IMG/VR virus record: IMGVR_UViG_3300047548_001509
Span: 18,783 to 82,782 of that record
Source: a virus
Direction: 5' to 3' (one strand)
DNA length: 64,000 bases
Shown: one piece after another, positions 34,559 to 43,056 of the stretch
How the letters are laid out: every line of letters begins with the position of its first letter
How positions within the stretch are numbered: position 1 is the first letter of the stretch
The notes under the pieces: model-generated
Databases searched by the model: none
Seen by the model: only the letters and a program-made list of their open reading frames with translations
What the model was told of the DNA's origin: nothing
Program-made: the position numbers and the translations under genes

Positions 34559-35594
34559 TGAAAAAGAAATAGCAATATTTTCTGACCTTCACTTAGGGGT
34601 CCATGGAAACTCAACAAAGTGGCACGATATAACACTTGAGTGGGTTACATGGATAAAGGATGAACTAAACGACAAAAAAATCAAAACCATTTTCTTTTTA
34701 GGGGATTGGTTTGATAATAGGAGTGAAATTGCAGTTAATACTTTAGATGTATCAAGCAAGGTATTAGACATTCTAAAAGATTTTAAACTGATCATGATAA
34801 CTGGTAACCATGATCAGTTTTTTAAATATAGAACCGACGTACATTCTCTTTCAATCTTAAAAGGTAGAGAAAATGTTACTATATTAGACAAACCTTCTTA
34901 TATTACGGTTAATGGGAAGAAGTGCGTTTTCATTCCGTGGGGTTATAATTTAAGCGATATTGAACCAGGAGATTGCTGCTTTGGTCATCTTGAGGTTGAG
35001 TTGTTTAATATGAACAACTCTGTTATATGTGAGCATGGAATTAAAATCCCAGAGCTATTAAGCAAGTATAAATTATCCTTTTCTGGACACTTTCATACCA
35101 GATCAGAAAAAGCCTTTAAAGAAGGTAAAATTGTTTACGTTGGTAACCCATTTGCAACGACATTTAATGACACTGATAATCAAAAAGGTTATTATATTCT
35201 TAATACAGATACACTTAATTATTCGTTTTTCGGTAATAGTGTATCACCAAAATATTATAAGCTTCTTTTATCAAATATTATAAAGGAAGAAGGGATAACA
35301 ACAAACTTAAAGAACATATTTTGTAATAATTTCATAACCATCAAGATTGACAAAAATGTATCATCTGATGACATGCACACACTTCAAACTGTGTTCTCCC
35401 AATTAAAGGCAGAACAAATAGTGTATGATTATGACACATCTTATAATAAGATACAAAATGATACAGCAGATCAAGATTTTAGTGGAGTTGACATCCCACT
35501 AGCATTTGAGCAATTTATTCAAATGCTAGATATAGATGATAAAAAGATGATGGTAGAGTTCATGGTTGATTTATACAAAAAGCACAAAAAATGA
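34545..35594 (+). CDS. 47: SbcD/Mre11-type recombination nuclease subunit gp47
   Basis: 349 residues. Calcineurin-fold metallophosphatase: FSDLHLGVHGN near 9-19, FFLGDWFDNRSE near 47, MITGNHDQFF near 83, FSGHFHTRSE near 184. Forms a complex with gp46 for end resection in recombination-dependent replication. ATGA coupled to gene 46. Confidence 0.92.
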   Translation: MMEINEKEIAIFSDLHLGVHGNSTKWHDITLEWVTWIKDELNDKKIKTIFFLGDWFDNRSEIAVNTLDVSSKVLDILKDFKLIMITGNHDQFFKYRTDVHSLSILKGRENVTILDKPSYITVNGKKCVFIPWGYNLSDIEPGDCCFGHLEVELFNMNNSVICEHGIKIPELLSKYKLSFSGHFHTRSEKAFKEGKIVYVGNPFATTFNDTDNQKGYYILNTDTLNYSFFGNSVSPKYYKLLLSNIIKEEGITTNLKNIFCNNFITIKIDKNVSSDDMHTLQTVFSQLKAEQIVYDYDTSYNKIQNDTADQDFSGVDIPLAFEQFIQMLDIDDKKMMVEFMVDLYKKHKK

Positions 35595-37405
35595 AGCAGG
35601 TTATTTTTAAGAAGCTAACTATTAGAAATTTTTTATCAATTGGGGACGAACCGGTTTCTATTGATTTTGGTCCGGGGCTACATGTTATAACAGGCTCTAA
35701 TATTGATAAGCCAGAAAGAAAAAATGCTGTTGGGAAGACTACTATTCTCAATGGTTTTTACTGGAGTATATTTGGTAATACAATTGATGGTCTCAAGAAG
35801 GATCTTATCATAAACAATGTAGTTGGTGGTACGGCAGAATGCAAATTAACATTTGATGTAATAACATCGACATCTAATAATTCTTATGAAATTATAAGAA
35901 GGTTAAATCCATCTAACTTAACATTTACATGTAATGGTGTTGATAAAACAAGAGATTCTATTGCAAATACAAATGATTATATTTGTGAAGTATTATCAGC
36001 TTCCCCTCAATTGTTTCAGAATTGTGTTGTTATGACTATCAATAATACAATTCCGTTCATGGCAAAGAGTAAGACGGATAAAAGAAAGTTTATTGAAGAT
36101 ATTTTTAGCTTAGAAATATTTTCACAAATGGTACAGACCGTTCGTGGTCAATATAATGAAATTACGAAAAAACATGAGATTGAACGGTCAAAATATACAG
36201 AGCTATGTCTATCACTAAATAATTTAAATGAGCAAAAACAATCACTGATTGAACAGAAGAAACAAAAAGTGGAGTTATACAAAAAGAGGCAGAAAGATAA
36301 TGAAGCTCAGCTAAAACTATACAATAAAGAGATCAATAGTATTGAGGTGGTAGAGATATCTGTTCTTGAAGAGAAAAAAGCTGCACTAGAAGCCGGGGAG
36401 AAAAATTTAGAATCGCAGATAAGCGATATGACTAGTAAAATTACTGCAAGTAAATTGAGTAGAGCTCACGAACAAACCGTGTTACAAAATATTGGTACAG
36501 ATAAAGATCTTTGCCCGACATGTTTAAAACCAATAACAAGTGATGATATTGACCACATTAAAGAAGAAAAGGTTAAGATATCCAAGAAAATAGATGATAT
36601 AACTAATGCGCTGGAAAAGTTAGAGATAAAAAAGAAACACCTTACAGATAAAAAAAGTAAGATACAAGCAGCATTACAGCAAGTAAACAAAAAAATAACG
36701 CAAAATTTTGTAAATTCTATGAAGATACAAAATTTGACTGAAAAGATTGAACAGATTAAAGAGTGGCAGAAAACTCTTGTTGATGATATTGCAGAATGTA
36801 TTAGTGATAGTACTGAGTTTGATAGTGCTCTTGCAGATGTTGAATCTCGTATAAAGGTTATTGAAGGTGCTTGTGTTGAGTTAAAGAAAGAAATATCAAA
36901 ACTTGATGTTGCTAAATTTATTCTTAGCGATGAAGGAGTGAAGTCCTATATTGTGAAGATACTTTTAGATCAACTTAATTCTAGACTTTTATATTATCTT
37001 AATAAATTGGATTCAAATTGTATTTGCTACTTTGACGAGTTTTTTGAAGAAGAAATTCTCAATGAGCGTAAGAGAGCATGTTCATACTTCAATTTCTCTG
37101 GTGCTGAGAAGAAGTCGATTGATATTGCATGTATGTTTGCATTCTCAGATATCAAAAGAATGCAAGGCGGTGTAAAATATAATGTAACATTTTACGATGA
37201 ATTATTTGATACATCTTTTGATGAAAAGGGTATTGAATTGGTTGTTGGTGTATTAAAAGAAAGAGTTGAGAAATATAATGAAGGATGTTATATTATTTCA
37301 CACCAGAAGGGATCTGTTAAGAATGTAACCGGGCAGGTTATATATCTTGAAAAGATGAATGATATAACTCGTCGAGTTGAAATTCCTGAAGGTATGTTTA
37401 ATTAG
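35591..37405 (+). CDS. 46: SbcC/Rad50-type SMC ATPase gp46
   Basis: 604 residues. N-terminal GLHVITGSN and Walker A NAVGKTTILNGFYWSIFG near 44-61; long coiled coil from about 180 to 450 interrupted by the zinc hook CPTCLKPI near 309; C-terminal signature FSGAEKKSIDIACMFAF near 490 and Walker B NVTFYDELFD. Partner of gp47. Complete, T4-like in length (560). Confidence 0.92.
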   Translation: MKQVIFKKLTIRNFLSIGDEPVSIDFGPGLHVITGSNIDKPERKNAVGKTTILNGFYWSIFGNTIDGLKKDLIINNVVGGTAECKLTFDVITSTSNNSYEIIRRLNPSNLTFTCNGVDKTRDSIANTNDYICEVLSASPQLFQNCVVMTINNTIPFMAKSKTDKRKFIEDIFSLEIFSQMVQTVRGQYNEITKKHEIERSKYTELCLSLNNLNEQKQSLIEQKKQKVELYKKRQKDNEAQLKLYNKEINSIEVVEISVLEEKKAALEAGEKNLESQISDMTSKITASKLSRAHEQTVLQNIGTDKDLCPTCLKPITSDDIDHIKEEKVKISKKIDDITNALEKLEIKKKHLTDKKSKIQAALQQVNKKITQNFVNSMKIQNLTEKIEQIKEWQKTLVDDIAECISDSTEFDSALADVESRIKVIEGACVELKKEISKLDVAKFILSDEGVKSYIVKILLDQLNSRLLYYLNKLDSNCICYFDEFFEEEILNERKRACSYFNFSGAEKKSIDIACMFAFSDIKRMQGGVKYNVTFYDELFDTSFDEKGIELVVGVLKERVEKYNEGCYIISHQKGSVKNVTGQVIYLEKMNDITRRVEIPEGMFN

Positions 37406-37408
37406 AAT

Positions 37409-38617
37409 ATGTTCAACAATTTGTACCAATCAAACCTATTTGCTCCTAAAAAAAATTTACAGGGTGTTTTTAATCCTCAGATACAAAAACAGCAAATTGA
37501 AGAACCAAGAGAGTTAAGCTACCCTAGAGTCGTTCAATATATTGCAGATCAATCAGGATGTGCACATTATAGAATGATTTGGCCGGAGCAGTTCTTGAAT
37601 GCTGAGAATAAAACAATGTCTTCATCTCTTACTTGTATGGTGTTACAACCGCAGTGGTATAAAGGTGTTAAAGTTGTAAAGGTACAAAGACAAGCTACAG
37701 GGATTCAAAAACAGTTCATGCAGTTTCTTAAGAGTGTTCAAAACGAACATGGTTTTCGACTTATATATGAAGTAGACGATGTTGTATTCTCTGAAGATAT
37801 TCCTAATTACAATAAGTTTAAGTTTGCGTTTGATTCAGAAGAGATAAGAAATAATTGTATTGACATGATTAACATGTGCGATGAAGTCACCGTCACGTGT
37901 CAGTTCATGAAGGACTTATATCAGGAAAAAACAGGTAAAAAAGAAATAAGTGTTATACCAAACTTCCCGCCAAATTGGTGGATGGGTTATCTTTATAATA
38001 AAGATAAAGTGTTGAGAGACTATTCACAAAATTATAACAAGCCTAGAATTTTATATACAGGATCTGGAGCTCATTTTGATGTTGAAAATAAAAATGGTGG
38101 TGTTGATGATTTTTCCCATGTTGTTGATGCAGTGAGAAAAACTGTTGATAAGTTTCAATGGGTCTTTATTGGTTGCTTTCCACCAAGCCTTATTGACTTA
38201 GTTAAAGCAAAAAAGATTGAATTTCACCCCTGGCAGACACTTTACAAATATCCTCAATTGGTATATAGACTAAATCCTACAGCCACAATAGCACCTCTTC
38301 ACGATAATAATTTCAATAGAGCTAAATCAGATATTAAATTTATTGAATCATCTATTATGGGCATACCAAGTTTCTGTCAAGATATGTGTACCTATGAGAA
38401 TGCAATGTTTAAATTTAAGACAGGGGATGAGTTAGTAGATTCAATTAACTGTTTGGTCCGCAATAAAGAAAGATATAAAAAAGTTGTACCACAACTAAGG
38501 GAGGTTGGAGCAAAGCGAATTCTCGAGCAAGATGAAAATATTTCATGTTATGAGGAGCTTGTGTTACACCCGTATGGATCTCCGGAGAGAAAAAATATAT
38601 TAAAGTGGAATGCTTGA
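37409..38617 (+). CDS. GT4-type (GT-B fold) glycosyltransferase
   Basis: 402 residues. Opens after a 40-residue Gln-rich leader with VVQYIADQSGCAHYRMIWPEQ; mid EVDDVVFSEDIPNYNKF, CDEVTVTCQFMKDLY, VIPNFPP; C-terminal donor half with ILYTGSG, WVFIGCFP, TIAPLHDNNFNRAKSDIKFIE (Glu-x7-Glu-like site). Located between gp46 and DNA polymerase, apart from the other glycosyltransferases. May act on modified DNA bases or virion glycans; neither is shown. Confidence 0.78.
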   Translation: MFNNLYQSNLFAPKKNLQGVFNPQIQKQQIEEPRELSYPRVVQYIADQSGCAHYRMIWPEQFLNAENKTMSSSLTCMVLQPQWYKGVKVVKVQRQATGIQKQFMQFLKSVQNEHGFRLIYEVDDVVFSEDIPNYNKFKFAFDSEEIRNNCIDMINMCDEVTVTCQFMKDLYQEKTGKKEISVIPNFPPNWWMGYLYNKDKVLRDYSQNYNKPRILYTGSGAHFDVENKNGGVDDFSHVVDAVRKTVDKFQWVFIGCFPPSLIDLVKAKKIEFHPWQTLYKYPQLVYRLNPTATIAPLHDNNFNRAKSDIKFIESSIMGIPSFCQDMCTYENAMFKFKTGDELVDSINCLVRNKERYKKVVPQLREVGAKRILEQDENISCYEELVLHPYGSPERKNILKWNA

Positions 38618-38639
38618 GGAAATATTCTAAACTTTAGTT

Positions 38640-40748
38640 GTGTTTAGAAACTGTTTTTATAACTCTTTTGAAAGAGAAATTGTATTATCGACTTGGGACA
38701 AAGATGGTAAGCGGGTAAAATATAACATACCCTTCGAGCCATATCTATATGTAGAAGATCCAAAAGGTGAATATAAGTCGATATTCAATACTAATTTAGC
38801 AAAGAAAACTTTTCGTAATGGATACGAAAAGAATAAATTTTTACGGGATACTGGAATCAAACGAGTGTTTGGAAATTTCCAACCGGTTCAGCAATTTCTG
38901 ATTGATACATTCTGGAGAGAAAATGAAACTAGAGAATTTTCGCAACACCCATTAAATGTATTGTTTCTAGATATTGAGACAATTTCTGAAACTGACCAAA
39001 CATTCCCAAACCCAGAAGACCCAAATCATCCCATTGTATCACTTGCATGTTACTCAACTCTGTACAAGGAGATGATGTGTTTTGGTATTGGACCATATAC
39101 AGGTAATAAAGCTCATGAGTTCACATATGTGAACTGTAAATCTGAGAAAGAACTTTTCCTGCGATTTATAGAATATCTTCAGAAGGATTACCCTGATCTG
39201 ATGACTGCATACAATGGAGAGATATTTGACTTTCCATATATTATTAATAGATGTACAAGAGTGTGTGGAGAAGATGTAACAAAAAAACTATCACCATTTG
39301 GTAAAATTCGAATCTCTGTTATACCTCCATCAGCTGCTTCCTTTGGTAAAGAGCGAAAGAGATATTTTATTGAAGGTATTGCTGTTGTAGATTACCTGGA
39401 GATTTACAAGAGATTTCAATTATCACCAAGAGACTCATTCAAACTTGATAATATTGCAGAGATTGAACTCGGTGAAAATAAAGTAGATTTTGGGATGATG
39501 TCGCTAACATCATTGATGAAAGAGGACTGGAATAAGTTCATTGAGTATAACGTTCAAGACGTTAATCTTCTTGTTAGATTAGATAATAAGCTTGGGTTTG
39601 TTAACTTACTTAGAATGTTAGCATACACAGGACTTACTAATTTGGATTCTGCAATGGGTTCAATTGTGGTAAATACCGGAGCTTTTGCTATTAAGGCAAA
39701 ACAGCTTGGACAAATATTATCAACATTTGTAAGAAATGATCCAGACAGTACAAACCCCGGGGCATTCGTAGCGGAACCTCAACAAGGATTTCAAGAGCAA
39801 TTCATTTATTTCGATGCAAGTTCCCTATATCCAAATACGATGATTACTCTTAATCTATCCATGGAGACAAAGGTTGGTAGACTTATCGAGAATGATAATA
39901 ATGTGATATTCAGACATGTATCTGGAAAGGAATACCCGATGTCTAGAGAGAAATTTGACATGCTTTGTAATAAAGAGCAGCTTTGTATTTCTAAAAATAA
40001 TATCATTTTTAGTCAAAAAAAGCGTGGAATTATACCAATGTTTCTTGAGGAGAAATATAATGAACGGATCCAAATTAGAAATAAGATGAAGGATCTAAAA
40101 AAGGAGAAACAAAAATATAAAAAGGGAGCTACTCGGATTGATGAAATTGATAGTGAGTTGAAAATTTTAGACGCAAAACAACTATGTATAAAAATTATTA
40201 TTAATTCTGCGTATGGGCTTTTAGGGAATAAGAATGCTGCTGTTGGTGATGATGATCTTGCAGCTGCAATTACTTTAACAGGTCAAGGTGTAATTAAAAA
40301 AGCCGCAAGTATCTACAGCAATTATCTCAAGTTAAATGGAGTTAATATGTCCGACGAACAATGCCGTATCACCGGAGATACTGATAGCTACTCTGGTGAT
40401 ACACTAATTAAAACTAATAAAGGGTTATTTGATGCTGCATCTCTGTGGGATCAATATAATATTTCTAGAAAAGTAGAAACACAAAAATCTGGGCACGAAA
40501 TAATCGATGTTTTTGATTTAGATTTACAGGTTGATACATATGAACATACCACAGGTAATGTTAAAAAGGTCAAGATAAAGAATCTTATTCGACATAAGGT
40601 GAGTAAGCGCAGATTTAAGATTAAAGCCGGTGATAAAGAAATTATAATGACGGAGGACCATGGTTGTATGGTGGTGAGAGATGGTAATTTGATAGAAGTT
40701 AGACCATATGATATTTTAACAACAGATAAAATGGTATTATTGGATTAA
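38640..40748 (+). CDS. 43: DNA polymerase gp43, N-terminal part fused to split-intein N-half
   Basis: 702 residues, GTG start. Family B polymerase: ExoI FLDIETIS near 110, ExoII AYNGEIFDFPYI near 195, ExoIII YNVQDVNLLVRLD near 303, Pol A FDASSLYPNTMI near 393 (Asn in place of the usual Ser), Pol B KIIINSAYGLLGNK near 525, and Pol C ITGDTDS ending at 583. From Ser583 the text changes to an intein (SYSGDTLIKTNKG, then MTEDHGCMV block B) and stops after 120 intein residues. The rest of the polymerase is at 40950-41918. After splicing the exteins join as GDTD-SCVLKM, total about 861 residues. Confidence 0.93.
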   Translation: MFRNCFYNSFEREIVLSTWDKDGKRVKYNIPFEPYLYVEDPKGEYKSIFNTNLAKKTFRNGYEKNKFLRDTGIKRVFGNFQPVQQFLIDTFWRENETREFSQHPLNVLFLDIETISETDQTFPNPEDPNHPIVSLACYSTLYKEMMCFGIGPYTGNKAHEFTYVNCKSEKELFLRFIEYLQKDYPDLMTAYNGEIFDFPYIINRCTRVCGEDVTKKLSPFGKIRISVIPPSAASFGKERKRYFIEGIAVVDYLEIYKRFQLSPRDSFKLDNIAEIELGENKVDFGMMSLTSLMKEDWNKFIEYNVQDVNLLVRLDNKLGFVNLLRMLAYTGLTNLDSAMGSIVVNTGAFAIKAKQLGQILSTFVRNDPDSTNPGAFVAEPQQGFQEQFIYFDASSLYPNTMITLNLSMETKVGRLIENDNNVIFRHVSGKEYPMSREKFDMLCNKEQLCISKNNIIFSQKKRGIIPMFLEEKYNERIQIRNKMKDLKKEKQKYKKGATRIDEIDSELKILDAKQLCIKIIINSAYGLLGNKNAAVGDDDLAAAITLTGQGVIKKAASIYSNYLKLNGVNMSDEQCRITGDTDSYSGDTLIKTNKGLFDAASLWDQYNISRKVETQKSGHEIIDVFDLDLQVDTYEHTTGNVKKVKIKNLIRHKVSKRRFKIKAGDKEIIMTEDHGCMVVRDGNLIEVRPYDILTTDKMVLLD
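40386..40748 (+). other. DNA polymerase split intein, N-half (IntN)
   Basis: 120 residues from Ser1 (codon at 40386) to the TAA. Block A is SYSGDTLI, block B is EIIMTEDHGCMVV. Serine at position 1 and serine as +1 residue, inserted in the GDTDS motif C, the same site and nucleophiles known for split PolB inteins of some T4-like phages. Confidence 0.85.
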
Positions 40749-40956
40749 TTACTGGGCATGGTAATCCTCGGTTTTTTAATGAGAATGAGATATTGAGAGG
40801 TAATGTAACTGTTAAAGAAAAAAGAGAATGGGATAAAATTAGACTAGATAAAATACATGAAATAACAGGATTTGATATATTGGTTGTATGGGAAATAGAT
40901 TATAGATCAAATAGAGACGAAGTAATAAATCAGTGTAAGAAGTTTTTATATGAGTA
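40730..40956 (+). pseudogene. Decayed Vsr-like (EDxHD) homing endonuclease, C-terminal remnant, in pol locus
   Basis: A frame with no start codon runs from 40730 through the gap between the polymerase halves. It contains LITGHGNPRFFNENE, then REWDKIRLDKIHEITG, and FDILVVWEIDYRSN: the HGNP and 'D..R...l...G+.vLvvWE.D' elements of Vsr-like homing endonucleases associated with split inteins. The catalytic N-terminal half is missing. Its stop overlaps the start of the polymerase C-half. Confidence 0.65.
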
Positions 40957-41078
40957 ATGTTTTACTAACAAATGTTGAAGTAGAGGAGTTAACACCTTTT
41001 GAGGATGAGTATGTATATGATATGGAGGTTGATTCAGAAGAACATACATTTTTCGCGAATGATATATTAATACATAAC
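40950..41078 (+). other. DNA polymerase split intein, C-half (IntC)
   Basis: 43 residues starting at its own ATG, ending in IHN before Ser+1; no cysteine in this half. Canonical split position for a class of phage split inteins. Confidence 0.85.
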
Positions 41079-41918
41079 TCCTGTGTGTTGAAAATGAAAG
41101 AGTTGCTAAGTCTAAAAGGTATAAAATTTCAGAATGAAGATGGTACCCTCACAAAGGAAGTATATGAAGAAGCTCAAAAAATTGAACAGTATCTTAATAC
41201 AAAAATCAATGAATGGGCGAGAGCAGAACTAAAATCTAATGACCCTAGATTCTCATTTAAGAGGGAATTAATTGGATCTTGTGGGTTGTTTCTGGCCAAG
41301 AAAAGATACGTTCTTCATATGCTTGATGACGAAGGTATACCATGTAGTAAATACAAGTATACTGGTGTTGAGGTTGTAAGAACAACAATGCCAAAGCAAA
41401 TTAAGCCGTATGCAAAGAAGATTATTGAAACAATGATTTCAACAAAGTCTAGAGCAGAAGTAGATAAAGTTGTTCAGGAGTGTTATGAGATATTCAAAAC
41501 ACTTCCAATTAAAGATCTTGCTTTTGTTATGGGTATTAAAGGATACAGAAAATACACAAGCAGCTTAACAGATTTTAACATCCCTTCTGGTACAGGTACA
41601 CCGGTTCATGTTAAATCAGCGTATTATTATAATAAATTCCTAAAAGAGTTTAACATTGAAAACAAGTACGAAACTATTAATGATGGTGATAAGTGTAGGT
41701 TTTTTTATGTTGAACAACCAAACAAATATAGAATTGAGTCATGTGGTTTTAAGTATGAATGGCCTGAAGAATTAAACGATATTATAAAAATTGATCATGA
41801 GAAAATGTTTAACAAAATTCTATTCTCAATGATTGAAAGATTTTATGATTGTGTATCATGGCAAATAAGAAAACCAAGCGAAAATGTTAGAGTAGAACTA
41901 GTGGATTTGTTTGGTTAA
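40950..41918 (+). CDS. 43: DNA polymerase gp43, C-terminal part with split-intein C-half
   Basis: 322 residues. Residues 1-43 are IntC: block F YDMEVDSEEHTFFANDILIHN ends with His-Asn, followed by the +1 Ser at 41079. Residues 44-322 are the thumb and palm end of a family B polymerase (FSFKRELIGSCGLFLAKKRY, KYKYTGVEVVRTTMPK with the Lys-x-Tyr motif, VELVDLFG C-terminus as a clamp-binding tail). Needs trans-splicing with 38640-40748. Same frame as the N-part. Confidence 0.92.
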   Translation: MSNVLLTNVEVEELTPFEDEYVYDMEVDSEEHTFFANDILIHNSCVLKMKELLSLKGIKFQNEDGTLTKEVYEEAQKIEQYLNTKINEWARAELKSNDPRFSFKRELIGSCGLFLAKKRYVLHMLDDEGIPCSKYKYTGVEVVRTTMPKQIKPYAKKIIETMISTKSRAEVDKVVQECYEIFKTLPIKDLAFVMGIKGYRKYTSSLTDFNIPSGTGTPVHVKSAYYYNKFLKEFNIENKYETINDGDKCRFFYVEQPNKYRIESCGFKYEWPEELNDIIKIDHEKMFNKILFSMIERFYDCVSWQIRKPSENVRVELVDLFG

Positions 41919-41937
41919 TAAGCTATAATATTCATAT

Positions 41938-42279
41938 ATGAAAAAGAAATTAGTAACTCTAATTGATTCGGTTGGTCGCTATATTATCGGTGAGCTTAAA
42001 AGTGAAGACGAGTCGTCAATTACTCTAAAAACACCCGTAATGCTTAATGTTCAACCTGATCCAAACACAGGTAAGCTCCATGTACAAACATATCCACTTT
42101 TCTTTAAGGAGTTCCTTGTTAAGGGTTCGGATAATCTTTGGACCTATGCAAAGTCTTCTGTTGTTATTGGAAATTTAGAACTTGATGCGCAGCTTGTGCA
42201 GCAATATAATAATATTGCAAACCCTCAAGAACTTTCTAAACCAACCGATTCTAAAGTAATTAAACTTTTTGAAGATTAA
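41938..42279 (+). CDS. Sm-like/beta-barrel phage protein
   Basis: 113 residues. The opening KLVTLIDSVGRYIIGELKSEDESS then LKTPVMLNVQPDPNTGKL and YPLFFKEFLVKGS corresponds to a small protein common next to replication genes in cyanophages, with an Sm-like barrel appearance. Function unknown. A TATAAT box lies 8 nt before the ATG. Confidence 0.55.
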   Translation: MKKKLVTLIDSVGRYIIGELKSEDESSITLKTPVMLNVQPDPNTGKLHVQTYPLFFKEFLVKGSDNLWTYAKSSVVIGNLELDAQLVQQYNNIANPQELSKPTDSKVIKLFED

Positions 42280-42280
42280 T

Positions 42281-42592
42281 ATGTACAGAGACCCATACAA
42301 AGATTGTACAATAAAAAAATCTAAATTAAATCCCTTAACACCCTGTTCTTCTTGGGATGAAATAGCAGGTAGAATTGCAGTTCTTAAAGAAAATCTCTGC
42401 ATAATATCTGAACTAGCACATTTTGTTGATGAAAGAACGATACAGTATAGATCACAGGGAGTAGAAAGTGTATTACCTGAAGAGCTACCACAAAAGTATA
42501 TAGATATACCAATATGCAAAACTATTCAGGAGCTGATTGATATTGCTATTCGAATAAAAGAAAAACTTAGTTATATTAACGATACTTTATAA
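42281..42592 (+). CDS. Unidentified protein preceding uvsX
   Basis: 103 residues from the ATG at 42281 (a TTG four codons earlier is less likely because the ATG lies 1 nt after the previous stop). Mixed helical text with IAGRIAVLKENLCII. Overlaps the uvsX start by 1 nt (A of ATG). No family recognised. Confidence 0.55.
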   Translation: MYRDPYKDCTIKKSKLNPLTPCSSWDEIAGRIAVLKENLCIISELAHFVDERTIQYRSQGVESVLPEELPQKYIDIPICKTIQELIDIAIRIKEKLSYINDTL

Positions 42593-42840
42593 TGGAAAAA
42601 GATGTATTACAAGCGCTAAGTTCAATTGACGAAGTAAATCCATACGCTTCGTTTTTGAACGAGAGTACACTATCAAATATTGATGGGTATATTGATACAG
42701 GTTCATATGTCTTAAATGCATTGATTTCTGGATCGATTCATGGTGGTATCCCTATGGGAAGGGTTACAATTTTTGGAGGCCCAAGCCAATGTATAACAGC
42801 TTCACAAAAAATAAAAGTATATGAGATGAAAACCATGTAG
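42592..42840 (+). CDS. uvsX: UvsX recombinase N-terminal part with ultra-short IntN
   Basis: 82 residues: 66 residues of UvsX (ending GRVTIFGGPSQ, the start of Walker A) followed by CITASQKIKVYEMKTM and a TAG. Those last 16 residues are an intein N-half, with Cys1 as nucleophile. The rest of Walker A (TGKS) appears at 43538 in the C-part. Atypically split inteins with such short N-halves are known from phage TerL and UvsX genes. Confidence 0.85.
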   Translation: MEKDVLQALSSIDEVNPYASFLNESTLSNIDGYIDTGSYVLNALISGSIHGGIPMGRVTIFGGPSQCITASQKIKVYEMKTM

Positions 42841-43056
42841 TCGCAGGACAATCCCTTTATTACTGTAGAGGAGAGTGTCAGAAAAGATACATATAAACAA
42901 CAACTAGCAAACAAAAATGGGTTTTTAGTTATAACAGTTTGGGAGAATGACAATTTAACACACAAACTTAAGGAACTGGTGGAATTAATAGAAAAACACA
43001 TTATAATTAATAATGGAGACAATTCAGAAACTAAAAGAACTACAATACTACTATAG
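42841..43056 (+). pseudogene. Decayed Vsr-like endonuclease remnant in uvsX locus
   Basis: The same frame as the uvsX N-part continues past the TAG for 71 codons: VRKDTYKQQLANKNGFLVIT then VWENDN, again the C-terminal element of Vsr-like nucleases (kD..K...l...GF.V..VWE.D). No start, no catalytic N-terminal half. Overlaps the C-part start by 44 nt. Confidence 0.6.

Noticed and set aside
40749-40949. Sequencing error as the reason for the polymerase break
   Set aside because: A single frame fix does not restore one reading frame: the intervening frame has its own stop overlapping a good ATG, and intein boundaries are exact on both sides; a true split is simpler. An error cannot be wholly excluded without reads.
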